The position numbers were made by a program, and so were the translations under genes. DNA of 64,000 bases from Oscillospiraceae bacterium (GTDB taxonomy: Bacteria; Bacillota; Clostridia; Oscillospirales; Ruminococcaceae): positions 9,792 through 73,791 of the forward strand of contig CAAGBS010000011.1 of NCBI GenBank assembly GCA_900768125.1, written 5' to 3'. The notes below the pieces were generated by a model that searched no databases, was not told where the DNA came from, and saw only the letters and a list, made by a program, of their open reading frames with translations. Shown in pieces: positions 25,418-33,822 of this stretch (its first letter is position 1; each line of letters opens with the position of its first letter).

Positions 25418-25594
25418 TAAGGAACCACTGATTAAATCACGCCTGACGGCTTGGCACACATCTTGCTTGCATCTTTTCCGTCATCTAGCACAAATTTCGC
25501 TTGACGGGCGTTAGCCCGCCTGCGCTCAATTTGTACAATCTGACGAAAAATCTGCGGCGCAATCTGTGCGCCAGATTTAATCAGTGCTTCCCTA
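25418..25594. repeat. MITE-like palindromic element flanked by TA
   Basis: The ends AGGAACCACTGATTAAATC (from 25420) and, on the other strand, GGGAAGCACTGATTAAATC (from 25592) are inverted repeats with two mismatches. Each is bordered by TA (25418-25419 and 25593-25594). The interior is also one long imperfect palindrome: TGGCACACATCTTGC matches TGGCGCACAGATTGC, TTTTCCGTCA matches TTTTTCGTCA, ACAAATT matches AATTTGT, and CGGGC-GTTA-GCCCG forms the tip. At 177 bp, with TA borders and no gene, it resembles a Tc1/mariner (IS630)-type miniature element. It begins right after the stop of the YcdB-like gene. A related but shorter element is at 40302-40390. Confidence 0.8.
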
Positions 25595-25595
25595 A

Positions 25596-27671
25596 TTATG
25601 CAGTATAGAGTGTGTAAACCATCTTTATCATATCGCCATAGGTGAAGTTGGAATCAGCGTTGAGCTTATTTCCGCTGACAACGCCCATGCCGTATGCGAT
25701 AGCATAATAGCCGACATTCTCGTCAGTGTCCTTTACATCGCTGAACGGGGACTTGTAAATACCTTTCAGTTCAGGTACAGTGTCGCCTGCGACCGACTTT
25801 GTGAAGATGACCAGCGCTTCGCCCTTTGTGAGCTTCTTGTTGTCATCGCCGGTATTCACGCCCACCAGCTGCTCGAAAACGGAGGAATCAGCGGTATCGT
25901 TCTCGCTGAACTTCTCGGAGGAAATCAGGAATCCGTGGTCAGCCAGCGCCTGAGCCATTTTCAGTATCTTCTTGTCCTTGATCCCTGAGAGGTCGTTTGC
26001 CGCGTCGTTATAACGCCAGCTGTACACCGGCTCGCCAGTGACAGCGTCAACATAGACCTCTTCATCAGCACCGTATACCAGAACGGTCTTGGTCTTCTTG
26101 TCGGTGAATCTTGCGAGATAATAGAGATTCAGGTCGTGGTTTTCCCAGAACTTCTCCATTATCATATCAGTGCTCATCATTCCGGAGCTGTCGGGAAGCT
26201 GTACATCAGTGTAGCTGTAGCTATACTGGGTCAGCTTCATGTTAGAATCAAACGCAATGCTGATGGAATCCCCGCTGACAAGAATATTGTTCGCATATCT
26301 GTTCCAGTTATGCCAGCTTCCGCCGTAGACGGTCTTGTCGTCCTTGTCGAGCCAGCTGTCAACGCCGGAGAAATAGTCCTGGTATTCGGAGAATTTATCG
26401 CCCGCGTAGGTCTTCGCTATCTCCTCGGCAAGCTTGTCAGCCTTCGCCATGTCGTAAGCTGCGGAACTGCTGCGGGAATCGTAATAGTAATAACTCATTA
26501 CCTGACCGCTTTCCGCGTCAACTGTGATATTGACTTCCTGCCAGTCTTTATCCGGTTCCAGCGTGGAACTGCTTACATATACGTTATCCTCGGCGATATA
26601 CTCGTAAACGTCATCGTTCTCGTCCGGAACATAGCTGGAAAAGTTCGCGGTATAGTAATACTTGTCCTTGCCGGTGAAGCTTACCTTGTACAGATCAGAG
26701 GAAACAAGCTCCATATCGGTGTAGTAGGTCATGTACTTATCAGCCTGCATGAGCTTTATCACAGCGTCGCTGCCTGCATACGGAAGATCCTTGTCAAGCT
26801 CAGCCTGTTCCTGCGGGGTGAACTGATAGCCGCCTTCGCCCTTTCCGGTGTCCGCTGCTGTTTCTTCATTGTCCATCATGCTGTTGTCAAAGTAGCCATC
26901 AGCGCTGAAATTGCTCTTCTTTCCGGTGAACGCGTTTATCTCGCCGTAATCCGTCTGGCAGTATACAAGATTTGCGGTTATCTTTCCGGTCTGCCAGTCG
27001 TAGTCGAACTCATACTGCGGGGTCAGCTTTATCATCTCGGCGTACTTCTGCTTTGCCTTGTCAAGCGAGATGGCGTCCTTGCTGTCCCTGAACGCCGCCT
27101 TGCTGTGCCATCTGATATTGAATCCCAGAAGCTCTCCGGTGTCCTTGTTCAGCACCATTGCGCCGCGGTCGTTCTGAACCGGAACGCCGTTCTTGGTTCT
27201 CACCATGGATATGCGCGCTTCATTGCCGTAAACGCTGATATCAAGACTGTCGCGGTCGATGGATATAACGTCAGCTATCGTGGGGTCTATCTTTTTCAGT
27301 GCTTCCTGAGCCTTTTTGTAAAGCTGGTCGCCGGTGAGCTTCGCAAGATGGTTTCCATCGTCATTGCCGCTGTACTGGCTGCTGTTGTAATAGGAAAGTA
27401 TCAGACTGCCGCACACCTCGACCGTCACGCTGCTGTATACGTCAGCGCTGTCCGGAGTGCTCCAGGTAAGCGTATAAGAAGTGCTGCCGTACCCATCGGA
27501 CGTATAATAACTGAACTCGGAAAGCTCCTCCGGTATATCAAGCCTTGTCTTCGCAATGGTTATCGCAGAAGCAAGCGCCTTGCTGTCCTGTCCGTCCGCA
27601 AAGGCACATATGCTGGTGGAAGTGAGCGCGGTAACTGCCGCCATGCTCATTGCAAGTATTCTTCTTTTCAT
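25596..27671 (-). CDS. Secreted YcdB/YcdC-domain protein with C-terminal SLH-like region
   Basis: The start is ATG 27671, directly behind AAGGAGG; upstream codons in frame are leader sequence. The 691-residue protein has a signal peptide (MKRRILAMSMAAVTALTSTS, cleavage near AFA-DG). PepSY/YcdB-like repeats follow, with motifs such as VPVQNDRGAMVLNKDTGELL and INAFTGK, and many Tyr/Asp-rich strands. The last 80 residues (KLTKGEALVIFTKSV... then FSDVKD...YGDMIKM) look like one or two degenerate SLH modules that could attach it to the cell wall. YcdB-type domains resemble propeptide inhibitors, but their function is not settled. It is 103 bp downstream of the NUDIX gene on the same strand. Confidence 0.75.
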   Translation of the reverse strand: MKRRILAMSMAAVTALTSTSICAFADGQDSKALASAITIAKTRLDIPEELSEFSYYTSDGYGSTSYTLTWSTPDSADVYSSVTVEVCGSLILSYYNSSQYSGNDDGNHLAKLTGDQLYKKAQEALKKIDPTIADVISIDRDSLDISVYGNEARISMVRTKNGVPVQNDRGAMVLNKDTGELLGFNIRWHSKAAFRDSKDAISLDKAKQKYAEMIKLTPQYEFDYDWQTGKITANLVYCQTDYGEINAFTGKKSNFSADGYFDNSMMDNEETAADTGKGEGGYQFTPQEQAELDKDLPYAGSDAVIKLMQADKYMTYYTDMELVSSDLYKVSFTGKDKYYYTANFSSYVPDENDDVYEYIAEDNVYVSSSTLEPDKDWQEVNITVDAESGQVMSYYYYDSRSSSAAYDMAKADKLAEEIAKTYAGDKFSEYQDYFSGVDSWLDKDDKTVYGGSWHNWNRYANNILVSGDSISIAFDSNMKLTQYSYSYTDVQLPDSSGMMSTDMIMEKFWENHDLNLYYLARFTDKKTKTVLVYGADEEVYVDAVTGEPVYSWRYNDAANDLSGIKDKKILKMAQALADHGFLISSEKFSENDTADSSVFEQLVGVNTGDDNKKLTKGEALVIFTKSVAGDTVPELKGIYKSPFSDVKDTDENVGYYAIAYGMGVVSGNKLNADSNFTYGDMIKMVYTLYTA

Positions 27672-27774
27672 AGTCAAAACCTCCTTGAATGTCGGGATTT
27701 CTTTTATTCCGGGCCTCTCGGTCCGTTCTGTGTATAAAACAAAGTAACCGCCAAAAAGGTTGCATGATTCCGGC

Positions 27775-28194
27775 TCAGATTTTCGATTTTGCAAGAAAAG
27801 CTTTTGCGCGGCTTACCAGAAGCCGGTCGTTGTCGTAGCTGAGTATTGCCGCCGCCTGTCCTATCTCCACCCAGCGCACGTCCGCTATTTCTTCTTCCTG
27901 CCGCTCGCAGTCGAACGTCACCGCCCTCGCAAGGAAATACACTACCTCCTTGGTGATGTCCCTGCGCGGGTTGAATACCACCACCTGCCGGAACTCCGCG
28001 TCGTCTATCGACACGTCGATATTCGTCTCCTCCTTGATCTCGCGCACCGCGGTCTGCATTTCGTCCTCGCCGGGTTCCATGTGACCCTTCGGGAACGACC
28101 AGCAGCCCGAGCGGATATGTTTTATCAGCAGGATCTCCGTATTCCCGTGGCTCTTCCTGTAAACAACTGCACCGCAGGATTTCTCATGCTCCAT
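27775..28194 (-). CDS. NUDIX hydrolase
   Basis: The start is set at ATG 28194, where the domain begins (MEHEKSCGAVVYRK) and GAGGAAAGG lies upstream; an ATG at 28242 in the same frame has no ribosome binding site. The 139-residue protein contains one NUDIX box, starting GHMEPGEDE and ending REIKEETNI, which coordinates the metal for cleaving nucleoside diphosphates linked to X. KHIRSGCWSFPKGHMEPGE resembles the Ap4A hydrolase/MutT-like subgroup. The real substrate is unknown. It is expressed from a good promoter about 100 bp upstream. Confidence 0.85.
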   Translation of the reverse strand: MEHEKSCGAVVYRKSHGNTEILLIKHIRSGCWSFPKGHMEPGEDEMQTAVREIKEETNIDVSIDDAEFRQVVVFNPRRDITKEVVYFLARAVTFDCERQEEEIADVRWVEIGQAAAILSYDNDRLLVSRAKAFLAKSKI

Positions 28195-28291
28195 GTCCCG
28201 TTTTTTCCTTTCCTCTATACTATAATAAAATAACGCATACATTCTTGTCCGAGTTCAACTGAGCGAACCCGCCGAAATTTTCTCTATATTT

Positions 28292-28320
28292 ATTATAACA
28301 CATATACGGAAATTTGTCAT
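28292..28320 (-). promoter_or_regulatory. Promoter of the NUDIX gene
   Basis: On the minus strand ATGACA (28320-28315), a 17-bp spacer and TATAAT (28297-28292), about 100 bp upstream of the chosen start. Confidence 0.7.
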
Positions 28321-28601
28321 CATATATTTTTGCAAACCCGCATTCTTATGTAAATCAGTTATTCTTCGTGTAAACCGCAGATGTTTTCATTGTGGATTGT
28401 GCAAAAACAGTTCCACTGAATCTATGTTGATTTTTGTCAAGAATGACGGCGATTTTGTGAACTTGATTTTTAGTGATTATTACAAAAAGATGACAATCAT
28501 ATTACATATATTTACAATTTTACGGCTAATTATTGATTGATTACAAAACGGTTACAAAGTCGATTTGTGAAAACTATACAAAATTGTGAACAATGGTTCG
28601 T
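28321..28601. other. AT-rich non-coding stretch
   Basis: About 280 bp with no gene on either strand. It is markedly richer in A and T than its surroundings, with repeated TTACAAA-like words (for example around 28480-28560). It could hold upstream activating or phased A-tract DNA for the strong promoter at 28602. No specific site is recognised. Confidence 0.5.
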
Positions 28602-28630
28602 TTGACATTAACGAAGAAAAACGCTATAAT
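28602..28630 (+). promoter_or_regulatory. Strong promoter of the 3D-domain gene
   Basis: TTGACA (28602-28607), a 17-bp spacer and TATAAT (28625-28630) match the vegetative consensus exactly. The start site should be near 28637, leaving a leader of about 260 nt. Confidence 0.88.
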
Positions 28631-28636
28631 ACAAAA

Positions 28637-28898
28637 CATCGGAGCGAAAAGCTGCGTGCAGCCTTTTTGTGCTGCTTTAAAAAAGACAACGATCAGAAGC
28701 CGACTTCCGCCTTAGCGGAGGGTAGATAGATAACAGGCTTCGGAATGCAATGCTCTGTTGGGGACAGTGCGTTTGCTTCAGCGGAAGGCTTACCCCAAAG
28801 CCAGACGCTGTACGGAAGTTACACCCGCGTTCCGGCGATCACTAAGCCGGATACGGGGGATTGCCGGGAAGGCATGGGTAACTGCTCAGGAGGCAAAT
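28637..28898 (+). promoter_or_regulatory. Long structured 5' leader, candidate cis-regulatory RNA
   Basis: The leader can form a chain of stems: GCTGC/GCAGC followed by CTTTTT near the 5' end; GAAGCC/GGCTTC enclosing TCCGC-CTTA-GCGGA; TTGGGG/CCCCAA; CGGAA/TTCCG; CCGGC/GCCGG; and TGCC-GGGAA-GGCA. The last stem sits about 15 nt before the AGGAGG ribosome binding site. A long GC-rich leader with this many hairpins, inside AT-rich intergenic DNA, suggests a riboswitch or other regulatory RNA. Genes of this family often carry a c-di-AMP (ydaO) riboswitch, but the conserved ydaO blocks were not found in the right order, so no class is assigned. Confidence 0.55.
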
Positions 28899-29978
28899 AT
28901 GAAACCGCAGATGATAAACGCCAAGATGAACCGACTTATCACAAGAGGAAAGCTCGTCAAGGCAGCAATTTTCGCCGCCACGATCTTCATGGTGGCACTT
29001 ATGACAGGTTCGATCTACTTCAAGGATCGGGTCTATATCACCGACAACGGCGTCACAAGAGAGATCATGACGTCAGAGTCAGATGTTTACGCAATACTGA
29101 AGCTGGGCAACTACAAGCTCAGCAGCAACGACAAGGTCTCCTATGAGGAGATCAGCAGCAACACCGCCTACATCACCATCTACCGCGCATTCAACGTGAA
29201 CGTCACCGTTGACGGCGAAACAAAGGCGGTACCTATGATAGAAGGCACCGCTGCGGACGTTCTCGAAAAGGCGGGAATAACTCTCGGCGAGTTCGACGAA
29301 CTTTCCTGCAGCCTGACCGACCGCGCATACGACGGCATGGATATCACCGTGACCCGTATCGAATACGTCACCCGCGAAAGCAGTTCTGATATCGCATACG
29401 ATACAGAGTACACCGACAACTGCAATCTCGCCATCGGCACTGAGAACGTAGTCACCGCCGGCGTGAACGGAAAGTGCGTATACACAGTCATGGAAAAGTA
29501 CATCGACGGCAGGCTCGCAAGCCAGGAGCTTCTCAGCGAGAAGACCGTAGCACAGCCCGTCACTGAAGTGATAGAGCGCGGCACTGCTTCCGCGACACCC
29601 TATTCAAAGACCTCGGATCCCGAGGCAGTGAAGCTGGTAAACGGCATTCCTGAAAACTACACCCGAGTGCTTTCCGGTAAGTCCACCGCGTACACCGCAG
29701 GCTACGGCGCGCGCACGGCAAGCGGCAGAGCGGCTGAAATAGGCACCTGCGCGGTGAATCCTAACGTTATCCCCTACGGAAGCAAGCTGTATATCGTCTC
29801 CCAGGACGGCAGAAAGGTTTACGGCTATGCAGTCGCAGCTGATACCGGTCTTGGTCTGATGGACGGCACGGTGCTGGTAGACCTCTATTTCGGCAATATG
29901 GCTGAGCATTATTACGACAGCTGCTCATGGGGCGCTGTACAGGTAGATATCTATGTGCTCGAAGAGGGCAACGGCTGA
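28899..29978 (+). CDS. G5 and 3D domain cell-wall protein (YabE/Rpf-like)
   Basis: The start is ATG 28899, 8 nt after AGGAGG; 47 open codons upstream lie in the structured leader. The 359-residue protein has an N-terminal signal anchor (KAAIFAATIFMVALMTG, about 21-37). It continues with two DUF348 ubiquitin-like modules (about 45-160), a G5 domain (about 165-235: EKYIDGRLASQELLSEKTV), and a C-terminal 3D domain (about 260-355) with three conserved aspartates in AADTG, VLVDLYF and VQVDIYV. The 3D domain is the catalytic core of MltA-like and resuscitation-promoting lytic enzymes, so it probably cleaves peptidoglycan glycan strands outside the cell. It is a single gene with its own promoter and terminator. 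Confidence 0.88.
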   Translation: MKPQMINAKMNRLITRGKLVKAAIFAATIFMVALMTGSIYFKDRVYITDNGVTREIMTSESDVYAILKLGNYKLSSNDKVSYEEISSNTAYITIYRAFNVNVTVDGETKAVPMIEGTAADVLEKAGITLGEFDELSCSLTDRAYDGMDITVTRIEYVTRESSSDIAYDTEYTDNCNLAIGTENVVTAGVNGKCVYTVMEKYIDGRLASQELLSEKTVAQPVTEVIERGTASATPYSKTSDPEAVKLVNGIPENYTRVLSGKSTAYTAGYGARTASGRAAEIGTCAVNPNVIPYGSKLYIVSQDGRKVYGYAVAADTGLGLMDGTVLVDLYFGNMAEHYYDSCSWGAVQVDIYVLEEGNG

Positions 29979-29997
29979 TACCATATAGTATAGACAG

Positions 29998-30026
29998 ACA
30001 TCGGAGATTTTTTCTCCGATGTTTTT
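29998..30026 (+). terminator. Terminator of the 3D-domain gene
   Basis: ACATCGGAGA (29998-30007) pairs perfectly with TCTCCGATGT (30013-30022), followed by TTTTTG. Confidence 0.92.
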
Positions 30027-30111
30027 GTTTAATATCAGGTATTTTCCGTATATATAATAACACAAGCTGCTCCAAATATGGCACAGTTATCTCCAAACTT
30101 CGCAAATCTAC

Positions 30112-30140
30112 TTGACGATTCTACAAAAATATTATATAAT
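30112..30140 (+). promoter_or_regulatory. Promoter of the GH5 cellulase pair
   Basis: TTGACG (30112-30117), a 17-bp spacer and TATAAT (30135-30140). The first GH5 start is 50 bp downstream with AAGGAG before it. Confidence 0.85.
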
Positions 30141-30189
30141 ATAGTATATGATCTCAGGAAGAGAATAAGCCTATGGCAAGGAGAAACGA

Positions 30190-31374
30190 ATGAAACTTAA
30201 AAGATTGATCGCAGCGGCCGCTGCAGCCGTACTATGTCTCACGGGAGCAGGCTGCTCAAAGAGTCAGGAATCTTCCGGCAGCACAGCGGACAGTTCCGCC
30301 GCAGAGGACAGCGCGCAGACCGCCCGCGTGTTCAACACCGAGCTGACCGCAATGCAGCTCACCGCCGACATAAAGATAGGCTGGAACCTAGGAAACACCC
30401 TGGACGCCACCGGCGGCTCGGGGCTTTCGCAGGAGACCAGCTGGGGCAACCCCAGGGTCACGCAGGAGCTTATTCAGGCAGTCAGTGACGCGGGATTCAA
30501 CGCTATACGCGTACCCACCACCTGGGAGCGCCAGATGGACGAAAACGGCACGATAAGCGCCGAATGGATGACGCGAGTGCAGGAGATAGTGGACTACGCA
30601 TATGACCTGGATATGTATGTTATCCTTAACATGCACCACGAGGAATGGTACCAGCCCTACGCCGACAAGGAGGAGGAAATAACCGCCAAGCTGCAGAACA
30701 GCTGGACACAGATAGCCGAGAACTTCAAGGACTACGACCAGCATCTCATCTTCGAGGGCATGAACGAACCGCGCTGGAAGAACACCGATTTCGAATGGAA
30801 CGGCGGCAACGACGAGGGCAGAACCGTAGTCAACCACCTGAACAAGGCGTTCGTTGACGCGGTAAGAGCCACCGGAGGCAACAATCAGTACCGCTTTCTG
30901 ATGGTGTGTCCCTACGCCGCAAACTCCACTGAATCCGCGCTCGCCGCGCTGGAACTCCCCGATGACGACAGGCTCATCGTTTCAGTACACGCGTATATCC
31001 CCTACAGCTTCGCGCTGGCGCAGCCCGGCACTGACAAGTGGCTGGCTTCCAAGCCCAACTGCACCCGCGATATAGACACCCTCGCCGAGGTGCTCGACCG
31101 GCTGTTCATCAGCAATGGTCAGGCAGTCATAGTCGGCGAATGCGGCGCGATGAACCGCGACAACGAAGACTACCGCGCACAGTGGGCGCAGTACTATTTC
31201 AGCAAGTTCAAAGAAATAGGCATTCCCTGCTTCTGGTGGGATAACGGCGCGTTCCTCTCCGGCGAGACATTCGGACTGTTCGACCGCAATCTCAATACAG
31301 TCAAATACCCGATAATGCTCGAGGGTATGATGAAAGGCGCTTCCGGTGAAGCCCCCGCAGAAGACGCAGCATAA
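30190..31374 (+). CDS. GH5 endoglucanase, lipoprotein
   Basis: The 394-residue protein starts with a lipoprotein signal (MKLKRLIAAAAAAVLCLTGAGC), so it should be tethered to the outer membrane face. A Ser/Ala linker precedes the GH5 barrel (about 55-375): IGWNLGNTLDATG, the arginine strand AIRVPTTW, NMHHEEW, the acid/base Glu in FEGMNEPR and the nucleophile Glu in IVGECGAM. All catalytic residues are present. These motifs fit GH5 subfamily 4-like endo-beta-1,4-glucanases acting on cellulose, xyloglucan or mixed-linkage glucan. No carbohydrate-binding module or dockerin is seen. It is the first gene of a two-gene operon with its paralogue. Confidence 0.92.
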   Translation: MKLKRLIAAAAAAVLCLTGAGCSKSQESSGSTADSSAAEDSAQTARVFNTELTAMQLTADIKIGWNLGNTLDATGGSGLSQETSWGNPRVTQELIQAVSDAGFNAIRVPTTWERQMDENGTISAEWMTRVQEIVDYAYDLDMYVILNMHHEEWYQPYADKEEEITAKLQNSWTQIAENFKDYDQHLIFEGMNEPRWKNTDFEWNGGNDEGRTVVNHLNKAFVDAVRATGGNNQYRFLMVCPYAANSTESALAALELPDDDRLIVSVHAYIPYSFALAQPGTDKWLASKPNCTRDIDTLAEVLDRLFISNGQAVIVGECGAMNRDNEDYRAQWAQYYFSKFKEIGIPCFWWDNGAFLSGETFGLFDRNLNTVKYPIMLEGMMKGASGEAPAEDAA

Positions 31375-31395
31375 CATACAAAAGAAAGGTATAAT

Positions 31396-32571
31396 ATGAC
31401 AGGAATATTCAGCAAAATAGCCGCCGTAGTGACCGCGATAGTGCTCCTCGGCACAAATCCGGGCACCGCGATGAAAGACCTCAGCGGCATGCTCCCTCAG
31501 CAGGGGACCACCGAGCCGAGCGACAACAGCGGTTTTGTGGACAGCGAAGCCCTCAGCGCGCCGGTAGACCCGATAGAGCTCTGCAAGTCCATAACCATCG
31601 GCTGGAATCTCGGCAACTCGCTTGACGCGACAGGATACGGCTCCGGCAGCGAAACAAGCTGGGGCAACCCGGTGACCACCAAGGCGCTCATCGACACAGT
31701 GCGTGACGCGGGCTTTGACGCTGTGCGCATACCCACCACTTGGTTCAACCACGCCGACGACGACCTGAACGTTAACGAAGAGTGGTTCAGCCGCGTCCAC
31801 GAGGTAGTTGACTACGCTTACAGCGAGGGCATGTACGTTATCCTCAACGTCCACCACGAGAACTGGAACGACCCGTACGAAAGCACCTACAAGGAGACCT
31901 CCAGAAAACTGAAAAACCTCTGGAAGCAGATCGCCAACGAGTTCAAGGACTACGGAAGCCGCCTTATCTTTGAGGGCATGAACGAACCCCGCTGGAGAAA
32001 CACCAACTTCGAGTGGAACGGCGGCAACTCCGAGGGCAGAGAGGTAGTCAACAAGCTGAACGCCGATTTTGTCAAGGCAGTACGCGCCACCGGCGGAAAT
32101 AACAAGTACCGTGCGCTGATGATACCCACCTACGCGGCGAGCACTTCTTCGCTGGAGGGCTTCACAGTACCGGACGACAAGAGCCTTATCGTGTCCGTTC
32201 ACGCATACTCCCCCTACAACTTCGCGATGAACGAAAACGGCACTTCCGTATTCGACCCCACGGACAACGGCAGCACCGGCGAGCTTATCTGGCTTTCCGA
32301 CACGCTCTATGACAGATTCATCAGCCAGGGCGTCGGAGCCATCATCGGCGAATGCGGCACCGTCAACAAGAACAACATCACGTCCCGTATTGCATGGGCG
32401 AAATATTTCCCGGTCGTATTCGGAGAAAACGGTATCCCCGTATTCCTCTGGGACAACAACGCCTACGGCACCGGAAACGAGACGTTCGGTCAGCTTCACA
32501 GAAACACGCTCACATGGGAATACCCCCAGTATATCCAGGCGCTTGTTGAAGCTGCAAAAAGCTGCAAGTAA
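31396..32571 (+). CDS. GH5 endoglucanase, second copy
   Basis: The 391-residue paralogue lies 21 bp downstream of the first (AGAAAGG upstream). It has the same barrel landmarks: IGWNLGNSLDATG, AVRIPTTW, NVHHENW, acid/base Glu in FEGMNEPRW and nucleophile Glu in IIGECGTV. The N-terminus is a hydrophobic segment (about 5-19, FSKIAAVVTAIVLLG) without a lipobox cysteine, so this copy is probably secreted or held by an uncleaved anchor, unlike the lipoprotein copy. No binding module or dockerin. Tandem duplication with changed anchoring is the likely origin. A terminator follows. Confidence 0.92.
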   Translation: MTGIFSKIAAVVTAIVLLGTNPGTAMKDLSGMLPQQGTTEPSDNSGFVDSEALSAPVDPIELCKSITIGWNLGNSLDATGYGSGSETSWGNPVTTKALIDTVRDAGFDAVRIPTTWFNHADDDLNVNEEWFSRVHEVVDYAYSEGMYVILNVHHENWNDPYESTYKETSRKLKNLWKQIANEFKDYGSRLIFEGMNEPRWRNTNFEWNGGNSEGREVVNKLNADFVKAVRATGGNNKYRALMIPTYAASTSSLEGFTVPDDKSLIVSVHAYSPYNFAMNENGTSVFDPTDNGSTGELIWLSDTLYDRFISQGVGAIIGECGTVNKNNITSRIAWAKYFPVVFGENGIPVFLWDNNAYGTGNETFGQLHRNTLTWEYPQYIQALVEAAKSCK

Positions 32572-32592
32572 TACCATCACCTGAAAACTGAA

Positions 32593-32622
32593 AAGACCCG
32601 CACCCATAGTGAGGGTCTTTTT
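32593..32622 (+). terminator. Terminator of the GH5 operon
   Basis: AAGACCC (32593-32599) and GGGTCTT (32613-32619) with a 13-nt loop and a T-run. Confidence 0.8.
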
Positions 32623-32637
32623 AAAAAGGAGAACGAC

Positions 32638-33822
32638 ATGAGATTAATGCACATTTCAGACCTGCACCTCGGCGCGTCCATCTACGAAACGGATATTTCC
32701 GTGGATATCGAGCACGCGCTTTTCAGCGAGATACTCGGGCGTATTTACAGCGAGGTCTCAGCGGAAAAAAGGATAGACGGTCTGCTTATCTCCGGAGATA
32801 TCTTCGACAAGCAGCAGCCCTCCGCGCAGGCGGCGGAGATGTACGGCAGGCTGCTCACCACCGCCGTTGACCTGGGAATGAAAGTCTTCATATGCAGCGG
32901 CAACCACGATGACCCGCTGCGGCTTTCCGCAAACGAAAAGCTCATGTCAAGGCTCGGAATTTACATCAACCGCCCGTTCTCCGCAGCTGAGCCCCTTCGC
33001 ATAGAGCGCTTCGGGGATATCGACATCGCCATGCTGCCTTACATCGCGCTGTCGGACGTCAACGCAGCCTACGGCGAAAATCTCCTCACGATGTCGGACG
33101 CCGTGAAGCTGGTCTTCGAAAAGGCGGGACTGCCCGGAGACCGCCGGTGCGTGCTCGTGGCTCATCAGGCAGTCGCGGCGCACAACTCGGTCATAGGAAA
33201 GCAGGCGACCGTTGACGCCGGCGTATTTGACGGCTTCCTCTACACCGCGCTCGGGCATATCCATACCCCGCAGAACGCCGGGGAAAACGTGCGCTACTGC
33301 GGCTCGCCGGTGTGCTACTCCGCCTCGGAAGCGAAGACCCCGGATAAATTCGTGGATATCATCGATATAACCGAAGACGGCGTTTCAGTGCAGAATATAA
33401 AGCTCCGACCGCTGCATGAGTTCGTGACAATTGACGACACGTTCGAGAATATACTCTCCTCCCGCTATCCCGCTTCCGACAGCTACTTCTACATCACGGT
33501 AAGCGATATCGAGGGCGAGGACAACATATCCGCCAGAATACGCGAAAAGTTCCCGAACATGCTACGGCTGAATATCAGGAACGACAGGACGGAAAGCGAC
33601 ATCTCCATCGAGGAGCAGGAAAAATTCGATTTCAGGAAGGACTTTGCGGGATTCTTCCGGGAAGTCACCAAGGAAGACATCAGCAATGAGCTTCTTGACA
33701 ACGCCGAGTATATCTTCGGTCTCACCGAGGAAGCGTTCTCAAAGGGCGATGAAAAATCCCTGATGAACATGCCGCCCCGGCTTCGTGAAGCACAGGAGAC
33801 CGCCTTGGAGGAACAGCTATGA
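32638..33822 (+). CDS. sbcD: Exonuclease subunit SbcD
   Basis: A 394-residue Mre11-type nuclease subunit. It contains the metallophosphoesterase motifs HISDLHLGA, ISGDIFDK, CSGNHDDP and later ALGHIHTP, which build the two-metal site. SbcD with SbcC cleaves hairpins, protein-blocked ends and palindromes in DNA. The start is ATG 32638 with AAAAAGGAG upstream. Its stop overlaps the sbcC ATG by 4 bp. Hairpin-cleaving SbcCD is notable in a genome with long palindromic elements. Confidence 0.95.
   Translation: MRLMHISDLHLGASIYETDISVDIEHALFSEILGRIYSEVSAEKRIDGLLISGDIFDKQQPSAQAAEMYGRLLTTAVDLGMKVFICSGNHDDPLRLSANEKLMSRLGIYINRPFSAAEPLRIERFGDIDIAMLPYIALSDVNAAYGENLLTMSDAVKLVFEKAGLPGDRRCVLVAHQAVAAHNSVIGKQATVDAGVFDGFLYTALGHIHTPQNAGENVRYCGSPVCYSASEAKTPDKFVDIIDITEDGVSVQNIKLRPLHEFVTIDDTFENILSSRYPASDSYFYITVSDIEGEDNISARIREKFPNMLRLNIRNDRTESDISIEEQEKFDFRKDFAGFFREVTKEDISNELLDNAEYIFGLTEEAFSKGDEKSLMNMPPRLREAQETALEEQL

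Noticed and set aside
28637..28898. Calling the leader a c-di-AMP (ydaO) riboswitch
   Set aside because: Only short local similarities; the conserved blocks are not in order and the gene start follows too soon. Left unassigned.
28758..28898. Longer 3D-domain protein starting at 28758
   Set aside because: The extra residues are encoded by the hairpin leader and the AGGAGG site supports ATG 28899.
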